In this document: positions 23,401 through 37,920 of the stretch, in pieces
How the letters are laid out: each line of letters starts with the position of its first letter
Numbering within the stretch: the first letter of the stretch is position 1
Assembly: GCF_014805685.1 (NCBI RefSeq)
Contig: NC_060893.1
Location: forward strand, 12,211,773-12,275,772
Source: Silurus meridionalis
Taxonomy: Eukaryota; Chordata; Actinopteri; Siluriformes; Siluridae
Length of the DNA stretch: 64,000 nucleotides
Direction of reading: 5' to 3'
Translations under genes and position numbers: made by a program
Notes under the pieces: generated by a model
What the model saw: the letters and a program-made list of their open reading frames with translations, nothing else
What the model was told of the DNA's origin: nothing
Database searches by the model: none

Positions 23401-25145
23401 GGGGGGAAAAAGAGAGAAATGGTGTTTGCAAATTAATTGAACATCCACCCCCCCCACACACACACCCATCTCTTTCTCTCCTCTCCTTTCCATCTGTCTC
23501 TCAAGCTCTCTTACTCACCACTCTCATTCTCACTCTTAGCAGGCAAATGGCTGATTGAGGAATCAATACCTTCTTTTCCCTTTTAGCCAGCAGAAACAGC
23601 CCCCTTATGGCACACAGAATGGACAGCTTCACAGCCAGTTAGTCTTAAGTAATAGATACATTGCACTCAGCCAGGCTGAAGAAACAGCTCATTTTTGTCC
23701 CTCTCCCTTCATCCCTGGCTCAATTATACCTCTGACACACACCAAACACATTCCCTTCTTTCTGGCACTCTTTTTTCTTTACTGGACGCCAGTGAAAAGG
23801 ACAAACTTATTTCCGCCCTTAACAATTAACATGAGTGATTTCCCTTTACTTAAGGGTTACAGGTTAATAAAACCAACACTCTGCTCTGTTTGTTTCCCTG
23901 TGAAGTTCAGTAGCTGACCAGCCAAGCTTGTAATTACAATATTACAGAGACTGGCCTCAGATCTGTATATAAATCTCCCCATCCAATTACAAGATGTAAT
24001 AATTCTGCACTCAAGCTGGTAATGAGCTCTAATGCCGGTGCTGGAGCTAATCCCCATCGGATGCAGCACAGATCAGATGTTGGCTTTGTCATTAGACTGG
24101 CAGAAAATCATTATTTCATGTTCAAATAGAAAATGAGGTTGGTGGGGAAGTTAATTTCTCTCCGCTCTGTCAAGCATGGACAAGAATTTAATGATTTAAT
24201 TACAGTTGTAAGCTCTTTGGATCAGACTTAAATTGAGCTGGGAATTTTTTTTCATCCTTCCCCCTATACAGCCATGGAAAAGGGCAGGCGAATCAAAGGT
24301 TTTGACATGAGTTCAGAGTGAACAGGGTGGTCTTGTCTTTTGGGAATGAATAAAAACACAAATGCACTAAATATTTACTAAATACCACATCATTACTATT
24401 TCTGTTGAATAGAAAACTCAGGTCCAATTTTTTATTTCTTTTTATATTTGCAATTTATCTTAAACCACACATGTGGCCCATTTTATGACATTGATTAATG
24501 TATGGCAAGGGAAAAAAAAGGTGAAATTTTGATCATATGCTTTGACAGACAAACACACAAAAGTAGCCACTCTTATTTGAACCCTTTTAACCTCTCAATG
24601 GTTTTATCAGTGGACAAAATTGACTATCAGCTGTCTCCCTTTCAGTGCGAGAATTAGGAAATCTTTTGTCTCCTGTGGTCTCTTATAACCTGCCAGTATT
24701 TTTGCTATGTTGACATCTGTCCACAGCAGTCAGATAACAATATGTAAGGGTGCATTTAAATATTCACAGCTTTCATATCTGTCACTCAAAATGACAGACC
24801 TCCCTTTTCCTGTTACATATTCACAAATGGCCCCATACATCCCCTCCCCTAAAAAAAAAATCTTTAGGAGTAATAAAAAGAACATTTTCACTTTAGGGAT
24901 ATTGCAAATATGCTTAAAAGGACAACATTTCCAGGTTGTGGAAATTCCACCATGTCCTACTCACCATTTTCCTGGCTATATTGTAATGATAACTTATAAA
25001 ATGCTGATACATATTGTTTTCTCAGTTCCGTGGAAGTGCAAAATCTAACAACAACAACAACAAACAGTAGATTCAAAAATGTCCTATTCAGACAAAATTG
25101 TTTTTTAGTTTGAGTTTAATGTATTTGGAAGAGTGTCTTGTTCAT

Positions 25146-25147
<2 letters not shown>

Positions 25148-25193
<46 letters not shown>

Positions 25194-25206
25194 ATGTGTG
25201 TGTGCA
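25148..25206. repeat. (GT)n microsatellite
   Basis: Pure TG to about 25192, then interrupted by CA. Confidence 0.96.
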
Positions 25207-26999
25207 TGCACTATGAGGATGTCGCATGTTAGTGAGATGTGTGTATGGTATGCAGGTGAAGCCATACCCGCTCTTTAATGGCTCCTGTCACTAAAATGCC
25301 ACGATTGGCAATTATTCACTACATGCAGTTTCTATCTACGATGCACACTGACCTCGTTGCCTATGTCAAGTGCATTCTTTTCCAGGCATTTTAATGTATT
25401 GTGTGAATGTATTTTTAAACTGCAGCTCACGATATGTGAATCCTTGAATAGACCAGGAACATGTATTGTGATGTAAAACATGCTCAGGAGGAGAAAGGCA
25501 ATTATAATCTTAAGAGAATGATTACAATCTGAAATGAATGTGCCCCTTCTCACACTCAGCCCTCCACCATGGTCACTTTTTTTTATGAGAGGAAAAATTA
25601 ATCTCTTCCAATCTTTAGACAGGATAATCAGGTCTGTCCCTCACATCTGGTCTTCCTGTGGCTGTAGCTCTGAGTGAGTGAGAGAGCGAACGCAGTAATT
25701 AATGACTCTCACCCTTGGGCTGACACACTGCAGACAGTAATGGATTGGCTGCTATCAGGGCTGACCATCCGTTAGTTCGTGGGAAAATATCAGCATGCTG
25801 TACCTTGATGGGACTGAGTGAATCTTCATGAAATGAGCGTTGGAAGATCAGTGTTGAGTGGTCAGTGATGTTAGCTGTGTTGTGGTTAGCTGGTGCATCT
25901 TCTCTGATGGATTGAAGAAAGAGCTTCTTTGCCTGGAAGACAACTTTCTTATGTTAACGTGAAAGTGTAATTTATCTCTAAAGCTTTAAAAATTTATTGC
26001 ATCCAGTAAATTGAATGCAAACTATACACATTCTCTGTTAGTGTAAATTCTCATGAACAAACAGGCAGTAGAGGGAGAGGGTAAATCATTAGCATAAATA
26101 CATTAGAATATGAATAAAACACAGTTCAGTTCACTCTTTGGCTGTGGATTAATATATATTCATACTGCATTTCCCAGATCAGGTTCACTAGCCAACAATC
26201 CACAGCTATTAATATTTAAATGCTGTTTTTATTTAAAGTCAATACTGTGCAGAGTGTTTATGCCAAAGTGATATTAAAGATCTCGATAAGTTTCTCCTGA
26301 GAGCTGCACTTGAGTGGCTGCATCCTGCAGGCTGTTGTGATCTGTGAAATCCAATTTAACACAAAGCAGCCTTATTTACAGAGAAGCCTGAGATAAACAT
26401 ACCTGAATGACTTCTGTCCAGAAGCATTTAGCTTGAGAGCTTTGTTCTCAGGGTGTTTTTTTTCCACTCTTACTTTTTGATAAATTTATCTTTAGCTGAA
26501 ACTTGACTTGTCATATAGACTGTTACCAGAACAATTTCTTCTTTTATTTCACAGAACTGTTGTCACTGACTGTATTACATGCCTACTGATATCTGAATAG
26601 TGGCTATTTCAACATGTCTTTAAGACCTTCATAATAAAAAAAATTCGAACACTAGGATCTTCAGATGTCAAAAGCATGACCTGGAAAGAAAAAAGGGTGG
26701 AAATATAGCCTGTATTTCTTAACAGATGGATATATTAGCCATCTTTTCGCTGAATGTACTGTGAACTGATTATTACTAGCTGCTCTTTATGCTAAAGCAA
26801 CAGAAGTGCTATAGAGGCTAACAGCCTCTATAAGACTCCCATTACTCCATATGGGCCAAACAGCCGAATCACCATAAACTGCCATAATTACCACATTACA
26901 CTTCACTTTATTACCATCTCCCTCCAGATGCAGGTAGCACCAGCTATTGATATGCCCCCCACCCCCACCCCCCATCCTCAAACCATGCATTTACATACA

Positions 27000-27330
27000 A
27001 ATTGAGGATTTTTATATTTATTTATTCGTATTAATCAGTGCTGTGGCGGGAATCAAGCACTGGCACTCCATCAGCGTTTAAATACATTTTGGTGACATTT
27101 CTCCCCTGCTTTAGTATGATAGCAGTGAGCAGGAGGATAATGTAGCCATGATTACTTTTTCCATTGAAAGGACAAACGCTTTCATTTTTCCTGTCATCTT
27201 GAATAAGTGTTAAAGAGGTTTTAGGGCCCTCGGTTGTGTGCTCGGTATGCAGAGTGAGTGCAGCATGGTGATGGGCGTATTAAATAACTATTAGTGGCCA
27301 GACTCAGAGCCATTACCACATCGCTTCTTC
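27000..27330. promoter_or_regulatory. candidate conserved non-coding element
   Basis: Contains TATTCGTATTAATCAG, TAGCCATGATTAC, CCATTGAAAGGACAAACG and GGGCGTATTAAATAACTATT. No open frame of note. Confidence 0.4.
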
Positions 27331-28155
27331 TCTGAATATATCCCAACATTCAGAGCTTACTTCTCCACTGTCCCACTCATATCTCTTCTGTCCCTGAATC
27401 AGACTGATGTAACTTACCTTTAACAGCATGCATGGCTCATTTGTATAGTAAGAAAAGTGGATACCTGGTGATAACAGTCAAAAAGGTGCTAGTGTTCACC
27501 TAAAGTCATTTTCCTTTAGCACTCAATGCTATTAGAACAGGACAACTTAGGCTTAATTATGTGCAGGGCAAAAGTAACTGGACATTTTGTTCCCTTGGCT
27601 GTAGCATCAGCATTTTAACAGTGCCTGTAAGGACAATTAAATGCAGAATGTCAGATTTAATCTGAGAGTATTTATATCAGCCTTAGTGATTCAGTTCCAC
27701 TGGCAGCCATGTCAATGCCGTCATGTTTCACATATTATGTGTATTTTCATTTCTTCTGCACACTTATCCTTTCTGTTGCTGTAGTTAAAGGCAATCTTTA
27801 ATTCATCTCAAGCTCTACATGTTTCTTTTATCAAAGGCCATTATGCCTTATATTTCGCTTAAGCATATCACTGGCTGGCCTCTATTATTTTTGTGTTGAG
27901 TGACAACAGACTGCAGATGCAAATACTACTCTAGAAATAACCCTAGACCTATTCTTAGCTCGTATAGCCCGCATGAACTAATGATGCAATGACACACAGA
28001 TCGCAAACAAACAATTGACTAATTTTTGCTTACTTGAAATTGAACGCCACATTACTTCTCCATTAAAGCAGAATATAAAACACATTATGAAATATTAGAC
28101 CTATACCTAAGAATTGCTGCTTTAATAATAAAGACTGCTTATTCTTAAGCACAAT

Positions 28156-28185
28156 ATTTATATTACATTTATGGCATTTGGCAGA
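28156..28185 (+). repeat. short fragment of a common fish interspersed repeat
   Basis: ATTTATGGCATTTGGCAGA matches a word I recall from a very common fish repeat, but the usual continuation is lost here. Low information. Confidence 0.3.
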
Positions 28186-29052
28186 TAATATAATCATACT
28201 GAACATTCTTTCAAAACACTTAAGTTTTATTCGACATTATTGAATACATTTGTGAAAGAGCAATGATTTATAATGCCACTGTCTGGTGTCTGGTTCCTAT
28301 CCGGTTAACAATGCAGTGTTTTTAAGACTTAGTAGTGAGGAGGCAATGCACAACATAATATTCATATACTTAATTTTTTTTCTTGGTGGTATAATAAAAA
28401 AAAATCTAACTATGGCAAAATTCATTGCTTTCATAATAAACAATATTAATGAAATTAACAGAATACAGTAAAAAAGGAACAACTGGTGATTTCAGTTTGT
28501 AATTTCTATACAGTTAATGTAAAAAAAAAAAAAACACCATTAAGTGATAGTGATTAATAAAAACATTCAAGGTTTCATACATTCATTCAAATGTGCTGAT
28601 CCTGAGCACAGATACAAAAACAATATAAATTAATTGCAAGTTTATCCAAAAGATCCAAAAGATCGTTGTTCATCATTTTTAAGTATTATTTAAGCATATT
28701 TGTAGGTAAAATTTTCATTTAGACCTTGAAGAATACATAAAATCCTCTATCACTACAGATTAATTCACAAAATCGTGGCATAACTTCTCTAGAGAAGTTG
28801 TATTCTTAAACTAATAGTATAAAAAGGATTTGGCTAGCTTAAATAGAGAACAGCGGTCAGATTGGTATTTGCAGAATGATGCCTGATGTTCCCTTCATTC
28901 CCAATGAAATATTACAAAACATGTTTTAAACTAGGTACACCTAAAACCTTCTAACCTTTAATCCACTAGCCTGTGTGTTGTCTGTGTTCAGGATGTTCAG
29001 AGGCAGTTTTTTAATGTTAACAACAGCTGTGTGAGTACAAGGCAATGAGACT

Positions 29053-29054
29053 CA

Positions 29055-29114
<60 letters not shown>

Positions 29115-29127
29115 CTTTATCTCTCTC
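29053..29127. repeat. (CT)n microsatellite
   Basis: A CT run with TATCTATC-type interruptions at the right end. Confidence 0.96.
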
Positions 29128-31709
29128 GTTAAGGTGGTAATACTTAGTGCAAGCATCAGTGAGAGACGGAAAGCAATTATTTTCCCTACAGCATCCATCT
29201 TTTGTTGGTAAGAAAGAGGAGGAAAGAGGGATAAAGGAAAAGTAGAGAGAGCAGAAGCGAAGTGAGGGGGGAGGAGAGAACACAGCTAGTTAAACACGCA
29301 CACACTCCAGGAATGTAAGGCAGGCTTGTCAAATCATCAATGCCAGGTGCTTTGGTCTGAGGGTCAACTGAGAACAGCACACCATGTTTGTGTGTTCAAT
29401 AGATCATAAAGATGCTTGAAGACAGACCGTTATTCTTTTCTCTTTAAATGGTTTCCAAAATCAGCTGTCCTGCTGACCAACACTGTAAAATTAAGCATTG
29501 TTTATTGCTCTTACCTACAAACTGTCGCCATTCTTAACAAACAGTGAGGCAGCTGACAGTTGTTGTAATGCTATGTACAGCAAACGATCTCACTGCACCA
29601 TTTAATGTGGCCACTGCAAATAATAATCCGTTTTTTCCTTCACAGCTTCACGGTTTCAGATCTGGCTATAGATATGACGAGGCATATTAGTTCCACCAAG
29701 CATTTATCTTTGCTTTTACTATCTCATGACCATGAGGCACAGCGTGGCAGCTATAGCTGTTATGGTGCTGAAGACAAGGCTGGATGTTAGTCCGAAAGCC
29801 TCAGACAGATCTAACACCTTCCACCTCAGTGATTTGTTATGGTCCGGTATTGCCCCACAGATCTCCGCTCCTCCTCTACCAATCTCATTATAGCTCTGTA
29901 GCTACTTCCCTGCTGCTCTGATTCCAGGACAGTGTTCTCTTCCTAAATCCTGACCCTATCTCTTGTCAGAGAAAGTGCAGACCCTGATCACAGATCAGCA
30001 CAACAGGCCAACTTCTACTGACATCCTCGTTTGTCGAGCCAACTGTGTGGAACCATACTTGTTCAGGGCCGAGGCAGCTTAATCCTATTAACAGCTCCCC
30101 TTCTGTGCAAAGAAGAGGGGAATGTGAGGACTGAAACGAAAGCCCAGCAGCAGCCAAAAGAGCAGCAAGAGGCCTACTCTGCTTGCCACTTAACTGGGTT
30201 TAGCTCCACTGCAATAGCTGTGTAATTTCAGTCTTCTTGTTGTTCACTTAAAATCAAATCACATACATGACTGATAGATCACAGAAAAAAAAAGATAACA
30301 GAGAGAAAAATGGGAAGGAGATCTCTCACAGAAACTGTCTCTTGCTAGTGTGCTCCCAACATGGTGGAGTGATCATGTTTCAGAAAGTTCATAAAAAGTA
30401 ATATAAGTAATCATAATAAGTTCTTAATAAGTAATAATAAGTAAAAGTAATAAGTAAACCACCTTCTATATGCTTAATTGTTTCTTGGTGCAATTGTATT
30501 GTTAAATTGGTTGGGCTACATCTGCTGTTATTGTGATTAATGTTTGCCCATGTTCTTTCAGTGTAATTTGATTCAATGTTATTATATGAAATGTGAGAGA
30601 CAATTCTGCTGCTTCTGCCATTTAAACATGCAAATTATTGTAGAGTTATGTACAGCTCCTCTGTAGAGGCACAGTAACCAAACCCTGGTCTTTGACTGAG
30701 AAGCTTTGTGCAGATCTGTTTATCTCCCTCCACTTAGTATGTGAGAGGTAATCTTCAAAGGCTCCAGTTTAGCTCCAATACAATAGCCCCTTAAGGAGAT
30801 TGAGATTGTGCTGATCATTAAATTTATTTCCATTCACCAGAGGCCTTGCATCAATATCAGTATATTTAAGAGAAAACTGTTTTATTTCACTTATTTATTT
30901 GTTACAAAGTGCAGGCCAATTTAACAGGCCAACAATCCACCTGGACAATGAATATGAAGTACGGAGGCAAATATATTTGGCCACAACCATTTGAGAGTTG
31001 TTGCATTGAATTTTCAATGGCACAGCGACATCCCAGTCTTTTCCCATGCCTACTTACTGAAACTGTGTCTCTTAGGACTCTGTTTATTATTCAAATCCAG
31101 CGAGGATTTGTTATTGCAGTTTTATTGCATTAGATATGAATGATGGAAAGCAGTGAAAGGCTTCGGTTGGACGGGAGAGGCTGTCACTGCTGCTGTGTAA
31201 ATCTGGTTGACATATTTTTCACTCAGATCAAATTTCAATATTCAGGCTGTGGTGAATCAGATGCAAATTATGGATTTTTCATTTTCAGCACTCGTGTGAG
31301 AGAACATCACTTCAAATCAACAGCCCTTATTGTCAGCTTTGCCATCCCAGTCCCCATGGCTCTGTTTCACATGAATCATATAAGCATTATATATATTTAC
31401 TGCTTGCGATTATGAAGATATGAATGCAAATTTGGTCTAGTTATGTTTTTATTGCTTAATGCACGTTCTCTTAACAGACACCACATTTCATAGAGAAATT
31501 ACTTTTTCTCTGTCTAGACAATAGCCCTATTGCATGTCATTCACTGATTCTCTTTAGCAGAACACAGCTTGCATTAACTGTTCATATTTGGCAGAAAAGA
31601 ACCTGTAGGTCTGTGTTAGAGATACAGGCATACGCTTGTTTGCACACTTATAAACAAATGTGTACACACACACATCCTGCTCCTCTACAGTCCCAGCGCA
31701 GACCTATCA

Positions 31710-32010
31710 CATCTGATTAGTGGGGTGTCAGCTTTGTGTTTTTGCCCTTAAGCTACGGTGCTTGTATGACAGCGATACCTTGTCCCTTATCGACTCGCTT
31801 TCTTTTCAAAAGCTCCCCTCCTCTGGTCAGCGTGGGCATGGAGGAGGCGAGTGCCTGTGCCGGCCTCTGATTCGGCCCTGTCTCGCCGGCGGCTGTGTGT
31901 GGAAATTGTGTTTAGGAGCACAGGTGCCCACACTAAATGTGTATCAATGGCCTGTTAACCAGGGTGCTCAAATTGAAGTGGGAGGGTTGTAATTAGAGGC
32001 AGAGCTCTTT
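31710..32010. promoter_or_regulatory. candidate conserved non-coding element, GC-rich
   Basis: Contains CTTATCGACTCGC, CTCGCCGGCGGC and GGTTGTAATTAGAGG. An open frame spans it but shows no family match, so a regulatory role is preferred. Confidence 0.4.
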
Positions 32011-32363
32011 TGTTGCTGCTTGAAAGACCAGCAGGAGGGGGGGAGCGGCACAATGTGGAGGGTTGCTGGAGCTCTCCGAGCAGCATGGTGTTGTGGACTG
32101 GGTGGGAGATTATGAGCACTGTGAAGCGTGACTGGAGCGGAGTGGGAGAGGGGAGAGTTGGCCCTCGGTGGCCTCTCTATGGGCTCTCTTCTTACTGCCT
32201 CAGGCTAAAACTCAGACTGAATGATCTATACTTCTGATTACGCCACTCATACTGTCTGTTTTATGAGGCAAAGCAAAAGGTAAGAACATTAGGAACGTTA
32301 AGAACTGGGTTTTGTTGGTGGTGTCTGGCTCATTTTAGTGTTCGGTGCCAAATTATGTGTGTA

Positions 32364-32480
32364 GTGGAATGACAGTGCAGCAGTTAAAGCTCTAAGCTAG
32401 TGATTAGAAGAATGTGAGTTTAAATCCTATCAGTTCTAGAGAGCCAGTGTTGCACCTGTGAACAGAAGCCTTAACCTTTT
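32364..32480 (+). mobile_element. degenerate tRNA-derived SINE-like sequence
   Basis: GTGCAGCAGTTAAAGCTCT (about 32374-32392) resembles a pol III A-box segment. GAGTTTAAATCC (about 32416-32427) resembles a B box at the usual distance. It is followed by CCAGTGTTGCACCTGTGAAC and CCTTAACC, which recall the body of fish SINEs. No poly(A) or target duplication is clear. It is a weak, diverged copy. Confidence 0.4.
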
Positions 32481-33924
32481 GTAGATGTTTTCAATAAAAG
32501 CATATCTTAGATGAAAAAATTTAAAATATATCTTGTATTGTTAAAAATTCATATGTTCCTGTATCTGCTTTCTCACACAATCCATCATCCAGCTATCATT
32601 TGCTCTATCATTTCTTTTCACTTCAGCATGTATATGTTGGGTGTGGGTTATGTAGATAGCTCTCAGCTGTGCTGTACTAATCACTCTACATTTGACCTCA
32701 GGCTAAATCAGCAGGACGATCCATTCATCATCACTCCAGCTGGAGAGTGGTTGTGCAGCGCTACAGGACGCCCCAACATGTGACAGCTGAGGCCCCCAAA
32801 CTGTGCTCCTCATGGAAGACACGAGGGGGGAGCACATCAAGCCTGGTCAATTCACACACCTACACACCCCTACATGGGCTTTTCTGTTCAGGACAACCCT
32901 AAAACCAATGCAGGCTTCTTATCTGACTGAGTGCAGAAGGGAAACCATTGTTTGATAACCCAAACCTCCCACACAAGAACTCCCAGAGAGGGGGAGGGAA
33001 ATACTTTTCAGAGGTTAGCTGTTTTAGTACCAACCCACATAGGTTAAGGCCTGAGTTGTTTCTTTAGAGGCCAGTCCAAAGGATGCACCCACTTGCATTG
33101 ATGCTCATTAATGATCTCCAGAAAGTGATTTAATATCATGCTGAGTCCTTCACCAACACTGCTTACACAAGACCGGCTGCATGCTGTGTCTGGCATGGAC
33201 ACACACACAGAGGGTTCCTCTTTGGGGTGGTTCTCAGGATGTGTCCCGCTCTGTTGGTTCATAGCCACCTACAGAAGGTCAGAGGGGCTTCATGGTACTT
33301 ATTCTGGTTATAACCTGACCCACTACCACTGACGCATCATCTGCTACAGCCATTAGCCTAATGGCTACAGAAGGGCCATGGAGTGTGACTAATTTTGTGA
33401 TACCATTCATCTCTGTAGGTGATAATGACTGTTTCAGCCCATATGTTTACCATTCTATGTAATTTTTGTTATATGAACAGAAAAAAAAGTGGCATTTAAA
33501 AAAATTAACGTTGTGTGGATTCATACACCATATCTTGTATTTTTTTTTAAAGGTTAGGTGATGTTATGTGGTATTTTGACCTTTTACCTTCTGCCCCACA
33601 CTGAGGCATGCAGATAGACACATCTGTGAGGTCTTCACTAGTAGCAAAACCACCCTCCTTCCTTCTGGCATTCTTTACCAATCATTAAATCTGTCTGTTC
33701 TGCTCTATAAACTAGAGATTAGTTACAGCTTCTGAGCACACAAAAATACTGAGATCTTTATAAGCAGAATCATGTCTGTTTTTAACATGATCCTGCATTG
33801 ATAAATAGCACAAAGCATGCCAGGCAGTATTTTTTATGATTATGCATCAACTATAAAGTTGCACTGTATATGCTTATTGGCTGAAATGCTAATGATTAGT
33901 TTGCATATTGTTTTGTCTTAAAAT

Positions 33925-34260
33925 GTCTTCAGCGCTCTATAGGAGAAACATCCCTGCCCTTTTCCGCTCGTTATGAAAGGAAACGACTGTTATTTCCCCA
34001 TTCATATGCATCTGCTACCGTTTAAAAAAGCTCATGCAAACTTTACATTTTCTTCATGGAAAAGGAAATCTTTTTATGTCACTGGAAAGCTTCAGATTTT
34101 TTTTTCTGTGCATGTCACCCATTGAAATGCCTCTGAAGTGGAAGGGTCTATTCAGTTGTTTAGTAACGCCTTTTGAAGTCGCTTTTCAGGTCATTAGCCC
34201 ATTTCCCATTCAGCCAGATTCTTCATGACAGCCATTTTAGCTCAACAATGACCATTAATG
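33925..34260. promoter_or_regulatory. candidate conserved non-coding element
   Basis: Contains CATATGCATCTGCTACCG, GCTCATGCAAAC (octamer/POU-like ATGCAAA) and CAATGACCATTAATGAG. Confidence 0.35.
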
Positions 34261-35282
34261 AGTTAACGCTTCTGTTGCATTCTCTGTTTTCATACAAGCT
34301 GGCCTGTGAGGCCCAATGGGCTGGCTCTCTATTGGCTGCCTGTCTTTTTATTGGGTATCATAACAACTCCCAGCTGTGGGAGGGGACGCTGAGGTTTGAA
34401 GTTAACACAGTCTGAGAGGGGTCATGCCAAAGTTGAAAGGTCAATGCATTGTTGTGCTGCCAGTGAGAAGTGTATTTAGGAGCCTGTAAACAGTGCTCAT
34501 CTCATTTAGCCTAAGTTGCTTTCCCTGCTAGCCTTTTGTGTATGCTTATTCAAGTAGCCAATTACACTCAGAGCATCTCAATAGGGTTAATTTTTAGTCT
34601 GCTTTGTGCTGCTTATGTATCAAGTGCTCCTTGATAGACGAAAGGGCTCTGTAATTGATGATCATTAAGGGCTGTAAAGCTGTTTGGGCTTTGGAGGGTG
34701 ATTTGTGAATGAAGACAGATGCAGTGCTATAACAGCACTTCTCTGGAGACCATTGTCAAAGTGAGAATGAAATGGGAACTAAGCGATTTGACTGGCACTG
34801 TGGTGCTGACCTTCAGCTAGCTGAGATTAAGTAATGCTAGGATAATGAACCAAGAGACATGAGGGTTCTCATACATCCACTGACTTCTGTGTTTTTAAAA
34901 CATATACAGAATCCATAACTGTTTGATTAACCTTTTTTCATAAACATCGAAATGTTTAATTAACAGGAAATTGAAATATTCTCTTCCTTTTTGCCTTGGT
35001 CAGTTTGTGGTAAAGCTACACAACACCGATGTACAAAAAGTGAGTAAAAAAACAAAGAAAACAATCAGCTGCAGCGTTGTTGGCCCTGTCAGTCAAGTGT
35101 GCTTTAATCTTAATGAAATCAGGCTTATAAGAGAGGAAGACACTGAAAGATCACTACAGCCAGGGAGGCCTGGAAAGACTTCTCTTCATCCTATCTGTCC
35201 TCTATCCACACATCTGTCTATCAAAGCTTCACTCTCTTCCCATGTTCACATTCATCTACTCTCCCAACAGCACCTCTTTTCT

Positions 35283-35339
35283 TTTCCTTTCCTTTCCTTT
35301 CCTTTCCTTTCCTTTCCTTTCCTTTCCTTTCCTTTCCTT
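35283..35339. repeat. (CCTTT)n pentanucleotide repeat
   Basis: About eleven near-perfect CCTTT units, a pure pyrimidine/purine tract. Confidence 0.96.
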
Positions 35340-37798
35340 CTCATGCCATATTAGTCTCTCTCCAGGAGAGTGGCCCAAAGAGAATCTGATCTCTCTCTCT
35401 GGGAAACTGCGAGGTTTGGTTTTCTGCCTTATCGTCCGATTCACTCCCACTTCCTTAGTGCCTCAAATATTTGCAGAGCCAACATGCCATTTAGCATGTG
35501 TGTAATTGACGCAGTGATTGTTGCCACTACAGAACACATATCATTGCAATTTGCAGACAATGTCCTGGTATGCTTTTGCTTTGCAGAAGCTCTCTCTCTT
35601 CTATTCTGTCAGGTTGAAACGAAGATGTCGGCGCCGTGGGCTCTGCACCTGGCTGACTTGAAAAACGACAGCAACAGTTAAAAAAAAGAAATAGTGACAA
35701 AGGACTAACCTCTGGTCCATGAGGAGCAACACATATAAATCACTGACAAATACAGAATATGTTGTCAAACCCAGGATTCCCCTCCTTTATCCATTTTTTT
35801 TTAACCAACACTTTAAGAAATCGATAAAATGCACCACAAGCAGCTATCACATCATCTGAGCACATTAATCAAAAGCAGTGTTATCAGTGTACTTGCAGCT
35901 TTATTATGTAGATCTGATTAATGCCACTGATAAAAGAGAGAGGGATTAATCAGGGATCAGCTCTGACTGATAGAGTTTTCATTAGAGGGGAACGTTACAT
36001 GTGTTTTAGTTGATTTTTAGGCGTCAGAGAGCATGTGGGAAAGCACGTGAGAGAGTAAGAGAGCACTTACAACACTGGTAGCAAAGTTTTTATGCCCACT
36101 GGGCTTAAATCTAATTAAAGCAATGATCTAAAATCTGTTCAAATCTATGATCTGAACTTTCTTGATGATGCCACAGAGTTGGTGAACCTAATGGTGTCAA
36201 AGTGTATGCCATTTGACAGTCAAAACAAAAAAGCTTTGTTGGCCATTTGCTGGACAGCTTTATTCTGTAATCAGCTAGTACATGGGCAATTGCATTTTAA
36301 TTACCCTTTGTGTACAATGACTTTTTTATGCACTCAAAAACACACCTGCATATCTAGGGCAAACCTCCCTCTTCACAATAACTTAAAAATGACTCAAGCT
36401 GATCTACCTGTTGCCATTAGCAGGACAAGTGGAAAACAGTGTTGTATTATATTGCTGTACTATGACTCAGTAGTTTGAAAAAGAAAAAGTTTTGCTTAAT
36501 TATTAAGCTTATATACATAGTTAGAATCATTTAGAGGGGATGAAGAACAATGTTTACCCAGCTGTTCTAGCTGGAGATTGTACAATGGACTAAAAGGTAA
36601 GACATGATAATAACTTATTAGGTGTTTTGTTTGGTTGAATCAAAATGACCATACACAATTAACCTATATGAACCAATAGCTCATATAGCATTATTATAAG
36701 TCCACCGTTTCCTTGCTAAAATCCTCTTCCCCTTATTGCAAACACCAAACATGTAATGGCTGCCTCACATATAAAAGGGAAAACATTTGCCTTTTTGTAG
36801 CATATCTAATGTCAAACTGGGTGTGACTCATTCAAGGTTGTCTCAACGATCTGAAATGACCCAGGTAACTCTTTACTGTAATTATCCACACAAAGGCCAA
36901 GCCTAATTGTTCTAAAGTAATCCAATGGCTACTGAGAGAAAAGGATCCTTTCTCCAGGCTGAGGTGATCAATCTTCGTGGTGTCCCAGGAGCACAAAGAA
37001 AGTTCAGGCGGGTTAAGCCATGATATATAGTCATGTATTGTATTCTTCTCTGCAGTCAAGCGACACAAAGAAAAAGTTAACCTGGATGGCTCCATTGTTG
37101 CTGTTGACTCACATCCGAGGAGAATTTAGTAATAAAAGCAGGTCCTTTGTGTTACATGATAGCTGCGATGGAAAGAAAATGAGAATGACTGCTCAGATTG
37201 ACTTCAAGACATTAAGCATAACTTATCCACTATCTTAAATTCCAAAAAGTGTTTCAAGCAATTTTGGTGAAGTCCAAGAATTTTTACACCTGTTGACTGT
37301 GATTGTGTGTGAGTGATAGCTCTCATCCTTTTTTCTTTGCTTTGTAGTTGACATCATTATTTAATTTTAATCTTAACATAAACAAACATTCCTTCAGCTC
37401 AGAGCAGGTGTGAGGGACTTGTGCAACTGATGGAGAACTTGGGTTACAGCTGCTTGACCTTTTTTGCACTCTCTCTGCCTAGCAAGGAACCCAGTAGCTT
37501 ATAGCAGCATTTTTGCCAGAGGTCTATAGAAAGTAATGCACCACCTCTAGACAGAGTCAAGCAAAAAGTATTAGTGCTATTTCTATTAAATGGATATAGT
37601 TATTCATCCTTGCATTTACAGAGAACACTAAACTATTGACTTTTAAAGATTTAGGACACATACCACAAATATAAATAAGGATTAAAATATTATGCAGATA
37701 AGAATATATTCAACTATGTATAACCAGAGTTTGTGTTTTTTTTAATAATAGCACATCCTTCTCAAAATTATCACCACCCTAAACTTTAAATCATTTCG

Positions 37799-37920
37799 TA
37801 TTTATAGAGGATAAGACTAATAGCTTATAATAATATCAATGAACATGTGCAAACTCTTTCTTATTTATAGATAATAAGGCTAAAAATGTTTATAATAATA
37901 TCAGTGAACAAGTGCAAACT
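37799..37920 (+). repeat. two-copy tandem duplication of about 60 bp
   Basis: The units 37799-37855 and 37862-37920 share TATTTATAGA, TTATAATAATATCA and GTGCAAACT in the same order with about ten differences. Confidence 0.8.

Larger units (their letters stand above)
21490..31700. other. non-coding flank 5' of the irx gene
   Basis: No supported exon. Contains the microsatellites at 21.8, 25.2 and 29.1 kb, and candidate regulatory islands at 23.2 and 27.1 kb. Confidence 0.65.

Noticed and set aside
31720..32237. Two GC-rich plus-strand open frames as possible exons
   Set aside because: No domain and no matching splice pairs; kept only as a possible regulatory island.
35256..35450. Lys/Glu-rich minus-strand frame
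   Set aside because: It is the CCTTT repeat read in antisense.
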